A stretch of DNA of 64,000 bases, taken from positions 1,402,501 to 1,466,500 of the forward strand of contig NZ_CP020083.1 in assembly GCF_003431825.1 (NCBI RefSeq), in the 5' to 3' direction. This stretch comes from Blastomonas fulva (GTDB taxonomy: Bacteria > Pseudomonadota > Alphaproteobacteria > Sphingomonadales > Sphingomonadaceae). How positions within the stretch are numbered: the first letter of the stretch is position 1; each line of letters starts with the position of its first letter. The translations under genes and the position numbers were made by a program. This document shows positions 26,290-35,716 of this stretch, piece by piece. The notes beneath the pieces are model-generated. The model saw only the letters and a list, made by a program, of their open reading frames with translations. It searched no databases and was not told the DNA's origin.

Positions 26290-26790
26290 TTACTGCGGAG
26301 GGCCGCCGCCACCGGCTCCGGGCGCACCGACTGCGCCGATATTGCCGAACAGATCCTGGAAGAAGGTGCGGTTGCGACCCAGCGTCGGGGTCTTCTTGCC
26401 TTCGGGGTCGATGTTGGCGACCTGTTCCAGCCCGGTGTAATCGACCGCCTCGACATTGCCTGCCGCATCGAAACGCACCCGCATCACCTGCTGCGCGGTG
26501 GCGCGTGGGTTGGCAAAGGCGAGCTGACGGGTGTCGCGCGCGAAATAATACCATTCGTTGCTGGCGAACTGGCCGGTGAAGGTCGGGCGACCCAGCGTCC
26601 GTTCCACCGACTGGCGGTTGTCCACGCCCGGCAGAATCTGGCCTGCCAGCGCCTGGTCGTAGATGAAACCCTGATGGCCACGCAGCTGGCCGCAGCCGGA
26701 CAGCAGCGGCAGAGCGGCAAGCCCGATCAGCAGAGCTGCCCGTTTGGTGCGGCTAAGCGGCGCGCGGAGTGTAGGAGCTTTGCTGATCAT
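26290..26790 (-). CDS. bamE: Outer membrane protein assembly factor BamE
   Basis: 166 residues. Signal peptide with lipobox LLSGC, Cys33. The SmpA/OmlA domain (about 45-125) shows GVDNRQSVERTLGRP and NEWYYFARDTRQLAF. BamE is the outer-membrane lipoprotein that stabilises the BAM complex. The Pro/Gly-rich C-terminus (GAVGAPGAGGGGPPQ) is longer than in E. coli. Start ATG 26790 has AGGA 6 nt upstream; the ATG directly before it (26793) is also possible. Divergent from the CBP3-like gene, a usual alphaproteobacterial layout. Confidence 0.88.
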   Translation of the reverse strand: MISKAPTLRAPLSRTKRAALLIGLAALPLLSGCGQLRGHQGFIYDQALAGQILPGVDNRQSVERTLGRPTFTGQFASNEWYYFARDTRQLAFANPRATAQQVMRVRFDAAGNVEAVDYTGLEQVANIDPEGKKTPTLGRNRTFFQDLFGNIGAVGAPGAGGGGPPQ

Positions 26791-26972
26791 CATCTTTCCT
26801 TGGCGTGCGTCCGCCTGACTGTCGAGATGCAGGGCGATGGACATGGGCCTTGCAGCCTCACCCATCTCTTGCAACTTGCCGTTGACGCCTCAATATGCAC
26901 TTAGCCCCTGCATCACAAGTGGCCAATGAATTGTGGCTTAACGCTGCCTGCTCCATCTGGAAAAGCTGAACC

Positions 26973-27500
26973 ATGTCCGTCCTCTCCCGTATCTTTGCCC
27001 GCAAGGACCCCCGCGAACAGGCGCGTCCGGCCTATGACCGCGTCGTGGCGCTGGGCCGCGACCCCTATTGGTATCTCGATGGCGGAGTGGCAGACAGCGT
27101 CGATGGCCGGTTCGAGGCGGTGATGACGGTGCTGGGCGCGGTGCTGCTGCGGCTGGAACGCGACGATGCCGACACCACGGTACGGCATTTTTCGGTGCAT
27201 CTGGCCGAACTGTTCGTCGATGACATGGATGGCCAGCTGCGCCAGAACGGCGTCGGTGACCTGATCGTCGGCAAGCATATCGGCAAGATGATGAGCGCGC
27301 TGGGCGGCAGGCTGGGCGCCTATCGCGGCGCGCTGGAAGCGGGCGATGGAGCGCTGCTCGCCGATGCGCTGCGCCGCAACCTGTACGGCGACGCCACCGT
27401 CGGCGATGCCGCGGTGGCCGCTGCCGCGCAGCACCTGATGGCGCTGTACGCCCGGCTCAAGGCCCTGCCCGTGAGCGCAATCCTGCAGGGCGATTTCTGA
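26973..27500 (+). CDS. Ubiquinol-cytochrome c chaperone family protein (CBP3-like)
   Basis: 175 residues of the CBP3/UQCC1 family: DPYWYLDGGVADSVDGRFEAVMT, then FSVHLAELFVDDMDGQLRQNGVGDLIVGK. In mitochondria this chaperone helps assemble cytochrome b of complex III; the bacterial protein is thought to do the same for bc1. Cytosolic side of the membrane. Its stop overlaps the DUF177 start (TGATG), which implies coupling. Confidence 0.85.
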   Translation: MSVLSRIFARKDPREQARPAYDRVVALGRDPYWYLDGGVADSVDGRFEAVMTVLGAVLLRLERDDADTTVRHFSVHLAELFVDDMDGQLRQNGVGDLIVGKHIGKMMSALGGRLGAYRGALEAGDGALLADALRRNLYGDATVGDAAVAAAAQHLMALYARLKALPVSAILQGDF

Positions 27501-28033
27501 TGCAGCCGCCTGTGGAATTCTCGCGGCCGGTCGATCTGCGCGCACTGCCGCGCCAGCAGATCGATCTGGTCGCCAACAAGACCGAACGCGCCGCGCTCGC
27601 GCGCCGGTTCTTTATCGTCTCGATCGATGCCTTGAAGGCGACAGCGACGGTCGAGGAAACCGACCGGGGGGTAGAGGTTCGCGGCACGATCACCGCCATC
27701 CTGGTACAGAGCTGCGCGATCTCGGCGGAGGATTTTCCGGTGCGGATCGCATCGGACTATCGCCTGCGGTTCGTGCCCGAAGCCGATTACGAGGCGGCGA
27801 TGCAGGCCGCGGGCGACGAAGTCGAACTGGCCGCGGACGATCTCGACACCATCGCCTATTCGGGCAGCACGCTCGATCTGGGCGAGGCGATCGCACAGAC
27901 GCTGGCGCTGGAGATCGATCCGTTTGCCGAGGGGCCCGGGGCGGATGCGGCGCGCGCCGAATACGGCTTTTCCACCCCCGAAGACAGCGGGCCATTCGCC
28001 GCGCTCAAGGCGCTGCAGACCAAGAAGAGCTGA
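27500..28033 (+). CDS. YceD/DUF177 family protein
   Basis: 177 residues. DUF177 motifs FSRPVDLRALPRQ, VRGTITAILVQSCAISAEDFP with the conserved Cys, and DLGEAIAQTLALEIDPF are present. YceD-type proteins are linked to 23S rRNA levels and usually precede rpmF-plsX; here rpmF and plsX are not downstream. Its start overlaps the CBP3-like stop. Confidence 0.85.
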   Translation: MQPPVEFSRPVDLRALPRQQIDLVANKTERAALARRFFIVSIDALKATATVEETDRGVEVRGTITAILVQSCAISAEDFPVRIASDYRLRFVPEADYEAAMQAAGDEVELAADDLDTIAYSGSTLDLGEAIAQTLALEIDPFAEGPGADAARAEYGFSTPEDSGPFAALKALQTKKS

Positions 28034-28057
28034 TCGCGGGGATCGGGGGCGGCCCCC

Positions 28058-29377
28058 TCAGGGCACCCCGGCATTGCCCAGCATCCGGTCAATGGTGCGC
28101 ACGGCTGCGGCATATTCGGGCGAATCGACCGCAGTGTAATCGCGCTCGAACGCCGCCCGATCGAGCCCTTCGGGCCTTGTCAGCAGTTCGGGCGGCAGAA
28201 TCTGGTCCTGCGTGATCGCGACCAGCCGGGTTTGCACCGTGCGCGCCAGCTGCGGTTTGACCGCCGCCATGGCAAATCGTTCGCCCGAGCGGTCCGCGGC
28301 CAGATCGACGAACGAAAAGCCGCTGCCGCCTTCGCTGCTGTCCGCCAGTTCCTTCCACGTCCCCATCGATCGGGCGACCTGGCTGCCCAGCGTGGCCGAG
28401 ATAGCGGCCGACAGCGCCCAGTGCTTGGCCAGATCCTCGCGCCCCGCCAGCGTTATCGGGTCTGCGCTTGCGCCGCAATCCGCCACCAGCGCGCGGGCCG
28501 ACCCTGCCAGCTTCTCGCGATATTCGGGCACCGCGCGCATCGCGATCGCGGTCAGCAGCACGCGGTTGTGATCTTCAGCGCTGATGCCTGCGGGAGGCTT
28601 CTGCGCAGCTGCCAGCCGCACCAGCTTGGGCAGATCCGCCCCGGCGGTGCCGGCGATCGCGCAATAGGCGGCGGCGAGCCTTTCGGGGTCGGGGGTGGTG
28701 CCGCCCGCCTGGGCGAGCCCCGCCAGCGCCGCCCCGCGCCCGGGATTGACCAGCACCACCCGCGCCTGGTCCGGCGCTATGGTGAAGCGCCTGAGCGCCT
28801 GTTCCAGCGCCACCGGCTTTGCCGCATCGCCTTGCGCCTGGCGCCATAGCCGCGCCAGCGCCCAGTGGCTCAGCCATTGCGGCACGGGTACGCGGCCGAT
28901 GGTCACGGCCAGGTCGGGCAGCGCGGCAGCCTTCGAATCTTCCGTCGGGCGCACCAATGCGACCGCATTGACCCAAAGTCCCGCACCAAGCTCGCGGCTC
29001 ATGTCGACGACCATCTCGCCGCCGCGCGATTGCCCTGGGAGGGCAGCAGGCTGCAGCCGTGCGCGGATGCGCAGCGGGGCCAGCGCCTCGCTGGCAAGCC
29101 CTGCCAGTCCGTCGAGCTCGCGCTGCGTCACGGTGATCTGCACCAGCGCGCCGCGCCGGGTATCGCTGCCCGTGATCTGCTGCAGGGCATTGCGCGCTGC
29201 AGCCGCGCTTGCGGTATCGGGGGTGGCAGCTTCGGGAACCAGCGGCGTCAGGCTGAGCAGCGCCAGCGCGGCAGTGACCAGCACCGCCAGCAGCGCGGCG
29301 AGGAGCCACCGTCCGCGCCTGCGGGCGCCCCGCGCGGGCTTGGCAGAATCGGTCGGGCTGGGCTCGGGCGGGGTCAT
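28058..29377 (-). CDS. Hypothetical membrane-anchored protein
   Basis: 439 residues, family not recognised. A proline- and arginine-rich N-terminus (1-23) is followed by one membrane segment (about 24-46). The large remainder is predicted periplasmic with alternating hydrophobic strands (VQITVTQRELDGLAGLA) and a Cys pair near residues 240 and 300. No catalytic motif is visible. It is monocistronic and convergent with DUF177. The next upstream gene on its strand is rplT, whose terminator lies between them. Confidence 0.65.
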   Translation of the reverse strand: MTPPEPSPTDSAKPARGARRRGRWLLAALLAVLVTAALALLSLTPLVPEAATPDTASAAAARNALQQITGSDTRRGALVQITVTQRELDGLAGLASEALAPLRIRARLQPAALPGQSRGGEMVVDMSRELGAGLWVNAVALVRPTEDSKAAALPDLAVTIGRVPVPQWLSHWALARLWRQAQGDAAKPVALEQALRRFTIAPDQARVVLVNPGRGAALAGLAQAGGTTPDPERLAAAYCAIAGTAGADLPKLVRLAAAQKPPAGISAEDHNRVLLTAIAMRAVPEYREKLAGSARALVADCGASADPITLAGREDLAKHWALSAAISATLGSQVARSMGTWKELADSSEGGSGFSFVDLAADRSGERFAMAAVKPQLARTVQTRLVAITQDQILPPELLTRPEGLDRAAFERDYTAVDSPEYAAAVRTIDRMLGNAGVP

Positions 29378-29454
29378 GGGTCAGGCCTGCGCAAAGGGGC
29401 GTCCGGCATGACGCATCACGAAAAAGGGAGGCAGCGGCGTGGTGAGCATGCACG

Positions 29455-29490
29455 AAAAAGCGCCGGAAATCGAACGATCCCGGCGCTTTT
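29455..29490 (-). terminator. Intrinsic terminator of rpmI-rplT
   Basis: Stem 29480-29490 pairs with 29456-29466 on the minus strand (11 bp, 13-nt loop), ending in T5 (29455-29459). It lies 29 nt past the rplT stop. Confidence 0.88.
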
Positions 29491-29518
29491 GCGAAGTTTT
29501 GGCGATGAGCGCTGGCGC

Positions 29519-29881
29519 TTATGCGGCGGGCAGAGCTGCCTGTGCCTGCTTGACCAGGGTCTTGAAGACCTCGGCTTCGTGCATGGCGAGATCGGCCAGA
29601 ACCTTGCGGTCCAGTTCGACGCCTGCCAGCTTCAGACCGTGCATGAACTGGCCATAGGTGAGGCCCTCCATGCGGGTCGCAGCGTTGATGCGCACGATCC
29701 AAAGAGCGCGGAAATTGCGCTTCTTGGCCTTGCGGTCGCGATACGCGTACTGGCCTGCCTTTTCGACGGCCTGACGGGCGATGCGGATGGTATTCTTGCG
29801 ACGGCCATAATAGCCCTTCGCCTGTACGAGAATGCGCTTGTGCTTGGCGCGGGTGGTAACACCCCGTTTGACGCGTGCCAT
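29519..29881 (-). CDS. rplT: 50S ribosomal protein L20
   Basis: 120 residues, canonical length. The sequence begins [18 protein letters not shown] and contains [22 protein letters not shown], the L20 RNA-binding signature. L20 nucleates 50S assembly. It is the second gene of the rpmI-rplT operon, 48 nt after rpmI. infC, the usual first gene of the operon, is not here. Confidence 0.97.
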   Translation of the reverse strand: MARVKRGVTTRAKHKRILVQAKGYYGRRKNTIRIARQAVEKAGQYAYRDRKAKKRNFRALWIVRINAATRMEGLTYGQFMHGLKLAGVELDRKVLADLAMHEAEVFKTLVKQAQAALPAA

Positions 29882-29929
29882 ATGCTATATCCTTTGATTA
29901 TCGAGAACTTGAGAAACGGTAAGGCGGGA

Positions 29930-30133
29930 TCAACCCAGGCCGTACGGCGCCCATTTCTTGATGGTCTTGGCATCGGCATCCGAGATGACCGAGGTGCCAC
30001 GATTCTGGCGGATATACTTCGCATTGTGGCTCATCAGACGGTGACGCTTGCCAGCGACGCCATGCTTGATCTTGCCGGTGGCGGTGAGCTTGAAGCGCTT
30101 CTTCACACCGCTCTTGGTCTTCAGCTTGGGCAT
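29930..30133 (-). CDS. rpmI: 50S ribosomal protein L35
   Basis: 67 residues, canonical L35: [20 protein letters not shown], then [19 protein letters not shown]. The start has GGAG 7 nt upstream. First gene of the operon with rplT. The promoter should lie in 30134-30299, which has no other gene; a TTGTATACG stretch could hold a -10 element. Confidence 0.97.
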   Translation of the reverse strand: MPKLKTKSGVKKRFKLTATGKIKHGVAGKRHRLMSHNAKYIRQNRGTSVISDADAKTIKKWAPYGLG

Positions 30134-30299
30134 TTTGGTCTCCTTCGTTGGAAGTCCGTATACAAGCGAACATGGCAGCCCATAACCAGCCAGCCCGCTT
30201 TGTCGGAAGCGTGCGCGCCTAGCGGGATTCGGTGACGAATGCAAGGCGGCAGTTGGGAGGCATGTGCGGAGGCGGCAGGTGCCACCTCCGCAGCAAGGC

Positions 30300-30677
30300 T
30301 CACACCCGGTGCATCGCGCAGACCTTGTTGCCGGCAGGGTCGCGCAGATAGGCAAGGTACAGCTTCATGCCTGCGCCTTCGCGCACGCCCGGCGGATCCT
30401 CGATCGCGGTGCCGCCATGCGCCAGGCCTGCGGCATGCCAGGCATCGGCCTGCTCGGCCGAGGTCGCGGCAAAGCCGATGGTGCTGCCGTTGCCGCAGCT
30501 GGCCGGTTGGCCGTCGATCGGCTTGGTCAGCAGGAACAGTCCGCCATTGTGCATGTAGATGACGCGGCCCTTGGGGTCGACCATTCCGGGTTTGCCGCCC
30601 AGCGCGGTTATCGTTGCGTCGTAGAACGCCTTGGACGCGTCGATATCGTCCGCGCCCAGCATGACGTGTGAAAACAT
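30300..30677 (-). CDS. VOC-family protein
   Basis: 125 residues of the vicinal oxygen chelate (glyoxalase I/extradiol dioxygenase) fold: [21 protein letters not shown] in the N-terminal module and [16 protein letters not shown] in the C-terminal. The usual metal ligands His (HVML) and Glu are partly replaced, so it may be a binding protein or an enzyme of unknown substrate. The promoter carries a palindrome (see 30709-30724). A GC-rich hairpin (30266-30291) lies just beyond its stop. Confidence 0.8.
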   Translation of the reverse strand: MFSHVMLGADDIDASKAFYDATITALGGKPGMVDPKGRVIYMHNGGLFLLTKPIDGQPASCGNGSTIGFAATSAEQADAWHAAGLAHGGTAIEDPPGVREGAGMKLYLAYLRDPAGNKVCAMHRV

Positions 30678-30708
30678 GAAACTCTCCTGTCGTTAACCGG
30701 CCAACTTT

Positions 30709-30724
30709 TAACCGGATAGTTAAA
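30709..30724. promoter_or_regulatory. Operator-like palindrome TTAAC-N6-GTTAA
   Basis: TTAACCGGATAGTTAA is an inverted repeat with arms TTAAC and GTTAA. An extra TTAACCGG lies at 30693-30700. The site is 32-47 nt ahead of the VOC start codon and 100 nt ahead of the PQQ dehydrogenase start, so it may serve either gene. This form is typical of small winged-helix (ArsR-like) operators near VOC and SRPBCC genes. Confidence 0.4.
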
Positions 30725-30823
30725 TCACCATGGACAAGCCGTCTGGCCCTCGTCAATATCCGGCAGGCGCAAAGACAGCCATTGGCCGCCAAAGGTCAAG
30801 GCAAAAGGGAAGAGGGACGGGCG

Positions 30824-32971
30824 ATGAGGCTGAAGGCTCTGATGGGGGCGGCGCTCGCGCTGCTGGCGGCGGCATGTTCGGGCGGCGGCGAGACCGCGAC
30901 GACCGGCACCACCGGGATCGATGGCGCGCGGATCATCAAGGCCGATGGCGGTGAATGGCTGAGCTATGGCCGCACCTATGACGAGCAGCGCTACAGCCCG
31001 CTCGACCAGATCAACCCCGGCAATATCGGCGAACTGGGCTTGGCCTGGTATGCCGACATGGACACCGCGCGCGGCCAGGAAGCCACGCCACTGGTGATCG
31101 ACGGCAAGATCTACGTCACCACCGCCTGGTCCAAGGTGAAGGCCTATGACGCCGTCACCGGCAAGCCGCTTTGGGATTTCGACCCCAAGGTGCCCGGCGA
31201 GACCGGGGTCAAGGCATGCTGCGATGTCGTCAACCGGGGTCTTGCCGCCTGGGGCAACATGCTGTTCCTCGGCACCCTCGATGGTCGGCTGATCGCACTC
31301 GATCGCGGCACGGGGCGCGAGATCTGGAGCACGGTGACCGTCGATCAGACCAAGTCCTATACCGTTACCGGCGCACCGCGCGTCATCGATGGCATGGTGA
31401 TCATCGGCAATGGCGGCGCCGAGTTCGGCGTGCGCGGCTTTGTCGCGGCCTATGATGCGGCGACCGGCAAGCAGTTGTGGAAATTCTACACTGTCCCCGA
31501 CCGCCCCGGCGCCAACGAGGCAGAATATCTCAAGACCGCCGAGAGCAGCTGGAAGGGCGAATACTGGAACATCGGCGGCGGCGGCACCGTCTGGGACGCG
31601 ATGGCCTATGACCCCGAACTCGGCCTGCTCTATGTCGGCGTCGGCAACGGGTCCCCATGGAACCAGGCCTATCGCTCGCCCGGCGGCGGCGACAACCTGT
31701 ACCTGTCCTCGATCGTCGCGATCCGAGTGAAGACCGGCGAGTATGCCTGGCATTACCAGACCACTCCGGGCGAAACCTGGGATTATACCGCCACCCAGCA
31801 CATCATGCTTGCCGATCTCGAGATCGACGGCAAGCTGCGCAAGGTGCTGATGCAGGCGCCCAAGAACGGCTTCTTCTATGTCATCGACCGCGCAACCGGC
31901 GAATTCATCTCCGCCAACAATTTCGTGCCCGTGAACTGGGCGACCGGGGTCGACCAGGCCACCGGACGGCCGATCGAGAACCCGGAAGCGCGGGTCGACA
32001 AGACCGGCAAGCCCTTTGTCGTCTCGCCCGGCCCGCTGGGTGCGCACAACTGGCATCCGATGGCATTCGACGCCAAGCAGAAACTGGTGTTCATCCCCGC
32101 GCAGATCACCGCCTATCCCTATATCCCAGCGGCGGGATGGAAGCCTTCGAAACTGGGCTTCAACGTCGGCATGGATACCGCGAACAACGCGATGCCCGCC
32201 GACAACGCGGTGCGCGAGGCGGCGCGCAAGGCGACCAAGGGCGTGCTGATCGCCTGGGACCCGGTCGCGCAGAAGGAGCGTTGGCGCGTCACCCTGGGCG
32301 GGCCGTGGAACGGCGGCGTGCTGGCGACCGCAGGCGGGCTGGTGTTCCAGGGCAATGCGATGGGCAATTTCGTCGCGTATGATTCTGCGCAGGGCAGGCA
32401 ATTGTGGAGCTTCCCGGCGCAGACCGGCGTGGTCGCCGCGCCGATGACCTTTGCGATCGACGGCCAGCAATATGTCGCGGTGCTCGCTGGATGGGGCGGC
32501 GCCTGGGCGATCACCGCAGGCGTCTTGAGCGACATGTCGGGCCCGGTGCGCAACATCTCGCGGCTGCTGGTGTTCAAGCTGGGCGGCAAGGCCAAGCTGC
32601 CCGATATGCCCGCCGCCGATGAGCTGCCGCTCGATCCGCCGGCGCTCACCGCTGCTGCGGACGTGGTGCAGGGCGGTGCGACGCAATATGGCCGTTATTG
32701 CACGGTGTGCCATGGCGATGCCGCGATCCAGGCCTCGGGCCGCGGCGGCATCATCCCTGATCTGCGCTATTCCGGCACGCTGGCCAGCCCCGAGAACTGG
32801 CAGACGATCGTCCATGGCGGTGCGCTCAAGGACAATGGCATGGTGAGCTTTGCCTCGGTGATGACGAAGCCTCAGATCGACAGCATCCGCCACTATGTCA
32901 TCGCCCGCGCCAATGAGGACAAGGCGCTGATGGCCAAGGCAGGGGCGCCGAAAAAGGTGGCGATGAGATAG
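30824..32971 (+). CDS. PQQ-dependent alcohol dehydrogenase with heme c (quinohemoprotein)
   Basis: 715 residues. A lipobox-like signal (LALLAAACSGGG, Cys near 18) precedes an eight-bladed propeller of tryptophan-docking repeats that binds PQQ and Ca2+. The vicinal disulfide Cys132-Cys133 (KACCDVV) and catalytic Asp320 (GETWDYTA) are present; position +2 after Asp320 is Thr, not the Asp seen in lanthanide-dependent XoxF, so Ca2+ is expected. The C-terminal cytochrome c domain has CTVCH (626-630) and a Met-containing tail (NGMVSFASVM). It should oxidise primary alcohols in the periplasm and pass electrons to cytochromes. PQQ synthesis genes are absent here. ATG 30824 has AGAGGGA upstream. Confidence 0.9.
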   Translation: MRLKALMGAALALLAAACSGGGETATTGTTGIDGARIIKADGGEWLSYGRTYDEQRYSPLDQINPGNIGELGLAWYADMDTARGQEATPLVIDGKIYVTTAWSKVKAYDAVTGKPLWDFDPKVPGETGVKACCDVVNRGLAAWGNMLFLGTLDGRLIALDRGTGREIWSTVTVDQTKSYTVTGAPRVIDGMVIIGNGGAEFGVRGFVAAYDAATGKQLWKFYTVPDRPGANEAEYLKTAESSWKGEYWNIGGGGTVWDAMAYDPELGLLYVGVGNGSPWNQAYRSPGGGDNLYLSSIVAIRVKTGEYAWHYQTTPGETWDYTATQHIMLADLEIDGKLRKVLMQAPKNGFFYVIDRATGEFISANNFVPVNWATGVDQATGRPIENPEARVDKTGKPFVVSPGPLGAHNWHPMAFDAKQKLVFIPAQITAYPYIPAAGWKPSKLGFNVGMDTANNAMPADNAVREAARKATKGVLIAWDPVAQKERWRVTLGGPWNGGVLATAGGLVFQGNAMGNFVAYDSAQGRQLWSFPAQTGVVAAPMTFAIDGQQYVAVLAGWGGAWAITAGVLSDMSGPVRNISRLLVFKLGGKAKLPDMPAADELPLDPPALTAAADVVQGGATQYGRYCTVCHGDAAIQASGRGGIIPDLRYSGTLASPENWQTIVHGGALKDNGMVSFASVMTKPQIDSIRHYVIARANEDKALMAKAGAPKKVAMR

Positions 32972-33027
32972 CAGGGGACAGGCCCGTTGCGCTCCAGGTC
33001 AGCCGCCCGCACCTGTGCGGGCGGGGC

Positions 33028-33103
<76 letters not shown>

Positions 33104-33191
33104 TGATCGTCCGGTGGGAAAATCCGGTGCAGGCGATATACTGGCTCGCCCGCCACCGATCCAGCCGGAAAATGCGGCGCGCGCGTGCCGG

Positions 33192-33995
33192 TCAGTCGCC
33201 GCTGGAGGGCAGGATCGTCGGCAGTACCGGCGGATTGGAGGCTGCCGCAGGCGCGGTGCCCGATGCGTTGGTGGGCTGGACCATGCCGCTGGCCTGTGCG
33301 GCCTGTGCGGCCTGCGCAGCGCGCATCTCGGGGCTGCCGTACAGCGCGATCCACTTCTGCAGGTCGGTCTGATAGCCTTCATAGGATGCGTAGAAGCGGT
33401 CGAAAACGCCTTCAAGCGTCGGCAGCGCGCGCGCCGAGAAGGCGACCAGATCCTTGGACGGGATCGCTGCGGCTTCCTGGCCCAGCACCAGGGCAGCTTC
33501 GCAGAAGTCGTTCTTGGTCGGCGGGAAGGCGAAGAAATTGTAAACCTGGGTGTTTTCGGTATCGCGGATGCGGGCATAGCCTGCGCCATGGCGCTTGCGG
33601 TACGTTTCCTCGACGCTTCTGTTGACCCGGTCGAGCTCGCGCTTGTGGGTCTTGAGGAACAGGTTGTAATCGTCGGCGATGCGGAAATGCTGGGGGCTCT
33701 GGCAGTTGAGCGCAGCGACGTTGAACGCGGCGCGGAAATACCACAATTTCTCGTTGTCATCGATATCGCGCATTGGCGTATCGCGCAGGCCGTCGGCGCG
33801 CAGCGCGGGCACGGTCATCGCCAGCATCGCGTTCGAGGGCGGGCTGGGCATGCGCGGCGGGGCGACAACCACCGGCGGCGGCGGCGGGGCAACCGCGACC
33901 GGCGCGGGCTTGGCGCCGCCACAGGCCGAAATCACGGTGGTCATGCCGGCCGCGACGGCCAAGGCTGCTGCACGGTTGAGGCCCATACGTGCCAT
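33192..33995 (-). CDS. Hypothetical lipoprotein
   Basis: 267 residues, family not recognised. A signal peptide (about 1-24) ends ISACGG with Cys as likely lipidation site, followed by a Pro/Val-rich spacer (APVAVAPPPPPVVVAPP). The body is helical with conserved-looking WYFRAAFNVAALNCQSPQH and a Cys pair (Cys near 99 and 170), and the C-terminus has an Ala-Gln repeat (AAQAAQAAQA) and low-complexity end. Start ATG 33995 has GGAG upstream; a longer in-frame start at 34208 lacks support. Outer membrane or periplasm, function unknown. Confidence 0.7.
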   Translation of the reverse strand: MARMGLNRAAALAVAAGMTTVISACGGAKPAPVAVAPPPPPVVVAPPRMPSPPSNAMLAMTVPALRADGLRDTPMRDIDDNEKLWYFRAAFNVAALNCQSPQHFRIADDYNLFLKTHKRELDRVNRSVEETYRKRHGAGYARIRDTENTQVYNFFAFPPTKNDFCEAALVLGQEAAAIPSKDLVAFSARALPTLEGVFDRFYASYEGYQTDLQKWIALYGSPEMRAAQAAQAAQASGMVQPTNASGTAPAAASNPPVLPTILPSSGD

Positions 33996-34205
33996 TTGCT
34001 GTTTCTCCTGGTGGCGCGCGCAGGGACATGTGTCCCGCCGCGTTCTCTTAAGCATGATTCTATGCCCGCCAAGCGATGATCTCAACACCAAAACGGTGAA
34101 CCGTGAAATGGCCGGCAGCAAAGGGCGAGCCGCAGCTGCGACGAGGCGAGTCCCTCGAGCGACCGGCCGAGCCGGGCGCCGACCGCGCAGCATGACAATG
34201 GCAGA

Positions 34206-34232
34206 CAAAAAAACCCGGCGGATTGCTCCGCC
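34206..34232 (-). terminator. Intrinsic terminator of the Bax inhibitor-like gene
   Basis: On the minus strand ACCCGGCGG pairs with CCGCCGGGT across a short loop, followed by T7 (34207-34213). It lies about 30 nt past the stop of the YccA-like gene. Confidence 0.9.
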
Positions 34233-34264
34233 GGGTTGTCAGTGTTCCAGGGCTTTCCGGGCAA

Positions 34265-35014
34265 TCAGTCGCGACTGCCCATGATGCTCAGCAGCGCCTG
34301 GAACATGTTGATGAAGTTGAGATAGAGGCTCAGCGCGCCCATGATCACCACCTTGCCCATCATGTCGGTTCCGGCGACATAGGCATAAGTGCTCTTGAGA
34401 CGCTGGGTGTCATAGGCGGTGAGGCCTGCGAAGATCAGGACCGCGGCATAGCTGATGACCAGACCCATCACCGACGACTTGAGGAAGATGTTGAGCAGGC
34501 TGGCGACGATCAGGCCGACCAGACCCATGATCAGGAAGCTGCCCCAACCGGTCAGGTCCTTCTTGGTGGTGTAGCCGAACAGGCTGAGCCCCGCGAACGC
34601 CGCTGCGGTCGAGAAGAACGCCAGCGCGACGCTTTCACCGGTATAGACCAGGAACACCGTCGACATGCTCAGGCCCATCAGCAGCGCGAAGCCCCAGAAC
34701 ATCGCCTGCAGCGCGGCGGTCGAGAACTTGTCCATGCCGAAGCTCATCGCGAAGACGATCGCGAGCGGCGAGAAGATGATCAGGTACTTCATCAGGCCGG
34801 GGCCGAACATGATCTGCGCGGCCATGCCCGACTGGGCAAACAGCAGCGCGACAACGCCGGTCAGCAGGATGCCGCTGGTCATGTAGTTGTAAATGGACAG
34901 CATATAGGAACGCAGGCCAGCATCCGTTGCGGCGCTGGCTCCCACACCCTGTTGCGCATCGAACGAACCGGCACGAAGTCGATCCGTCGTACGAGGATCA
35001 AAACGGTCAGCCAT
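34265..35014 (-). CDS. Bax inhibitor-1/YccA family membrane protein
   Basis: 249 residues with seven membrane segments, of the BI-1/TMBIM family (motifs YMTSGILLTGVVALLF, SFLIMGLVGLIVA, TAYDTQRLK). Bacterial members modulate FtsH (YccA) or ion permeability; the exact role here is unknown. ATG 35014 has AGGAG 9 nt upstream; the ATG at 35074 would add a charged stretch. Monocistronic, with its own terminator, and divergent from thpR. Confidence 0.88.
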   Translation of the reverse strand: MADRFDPRTTDRLRAGSFDAQQGVGASAATDAGLRSYMLSIYNYMTSGILLTGVVALLFAQSGMAAQIMFGPGLMKYLIIFSPLAIVFAMSFGMDKFSTAALQAMFWGFALLMGLSMSTVFLVYTGESVALAFFSTAAAFAGLSLFGYTTKKDLTGWGSFLIMGLVGLIVASLLNIFLKSSVMGLVISYAAVLIFAGLTAYDTQRLKSTYAYVAGTDMMGKVVIMGALSLYLNFINMFQALLSIMGSRD

Positions 35015-35134
35015 CGAAAAATTCTCCTTTGCCCGGCATAGTTGCCGGATGGACACAATATCACCCTTCACCACCGGAATTTCAAGCGAAACCGGTGTTC
35101 TGTTCGTCGTGCTTTGCTACGGAACTCCTTAACC

Positions 35135-35677
35135 ATGCGCCTGTTCCTTGCTCTTGTCCCGCCGGTGGAGGTCCGCCGCAGCCTGCTCGCCACCATGCAC
35201 GCGCTTGCCGGCGCGCGCTGGCAGAGCGATGCACAGCTGCACGTGACCCTGCGTTTCATCGGCGATGTCGATCGCCACGCCGCCGACGCGCTGATGCTCG
35301 CGCTGCGCCGCGAGCGGTTCGCGCGTATCGAGGCGCGGCTCGACGGTTTCGGGTTCTTTGATCGGCGCGAGCGGGTCGACCAGCTCTGGGCAGGCCTTTC
35401 GCCGCGCGATCCGCTGGAGAGGTTGCATGCACGGCTGGACCGGCTGTGCGTCGGCATCGGGCTCGAGCCGGAAGGGCGCAAATACGTTCCGCACATCACG
35501 CTCGCCCGGTTCGCGCGGACCATGGCGCCCTCGGCTGAGCAGCTCGCCGCCTGGCTGGGCGCGCAGCCGCTGTTGCCGGCTGACACGTTCGCCTTTGACC
35601 GGCTGGTGCTGATGGAGAGCCATATGGGCCGCGACGGCAGCGTCTATGAGCCGGTGTTCGAGGTGGGGATGGAGTAA
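35135..35677 (+). CDS. thpR: RNA 2',3'-cyclic phosphodiesterase (ThpR)
   Basis: 180 residues of the 2H phosphodiesterase family. The two HxTL motifs are HVTL (36-39) and HITL (120-123), the catalytic His pair. ThpR opens 2',3'-cyclic phosphate ends of RNA. Start ATG 35135; the longer in-frame ATG at 35042 gives an extension not typical of the family. The Shine-Dalgarno is weak. Convergent with the L,D-transpeptidase gene. Confidence 0.87.
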   Translation: MRLFLALVPPVEVRRSLLATMHALAGARWQSDAQLHVTLRFIGDVDRHAADALMLALRRERFARIEARLDGFGFFDRRERVDQLWAGLSPRDPLERLHARLDRLCVGIGLEPEGRKYVPHITLARFARTMAPSAEQLAAWLGAQPLLPADTFAFDRLVLMESHMGRDGSVYEPVFEVGME

Positions 35678-35716
35678 ATCCTCGCCGTTCCGGGAGAGGA
35701 TTTGCGCAGGGCAAAT

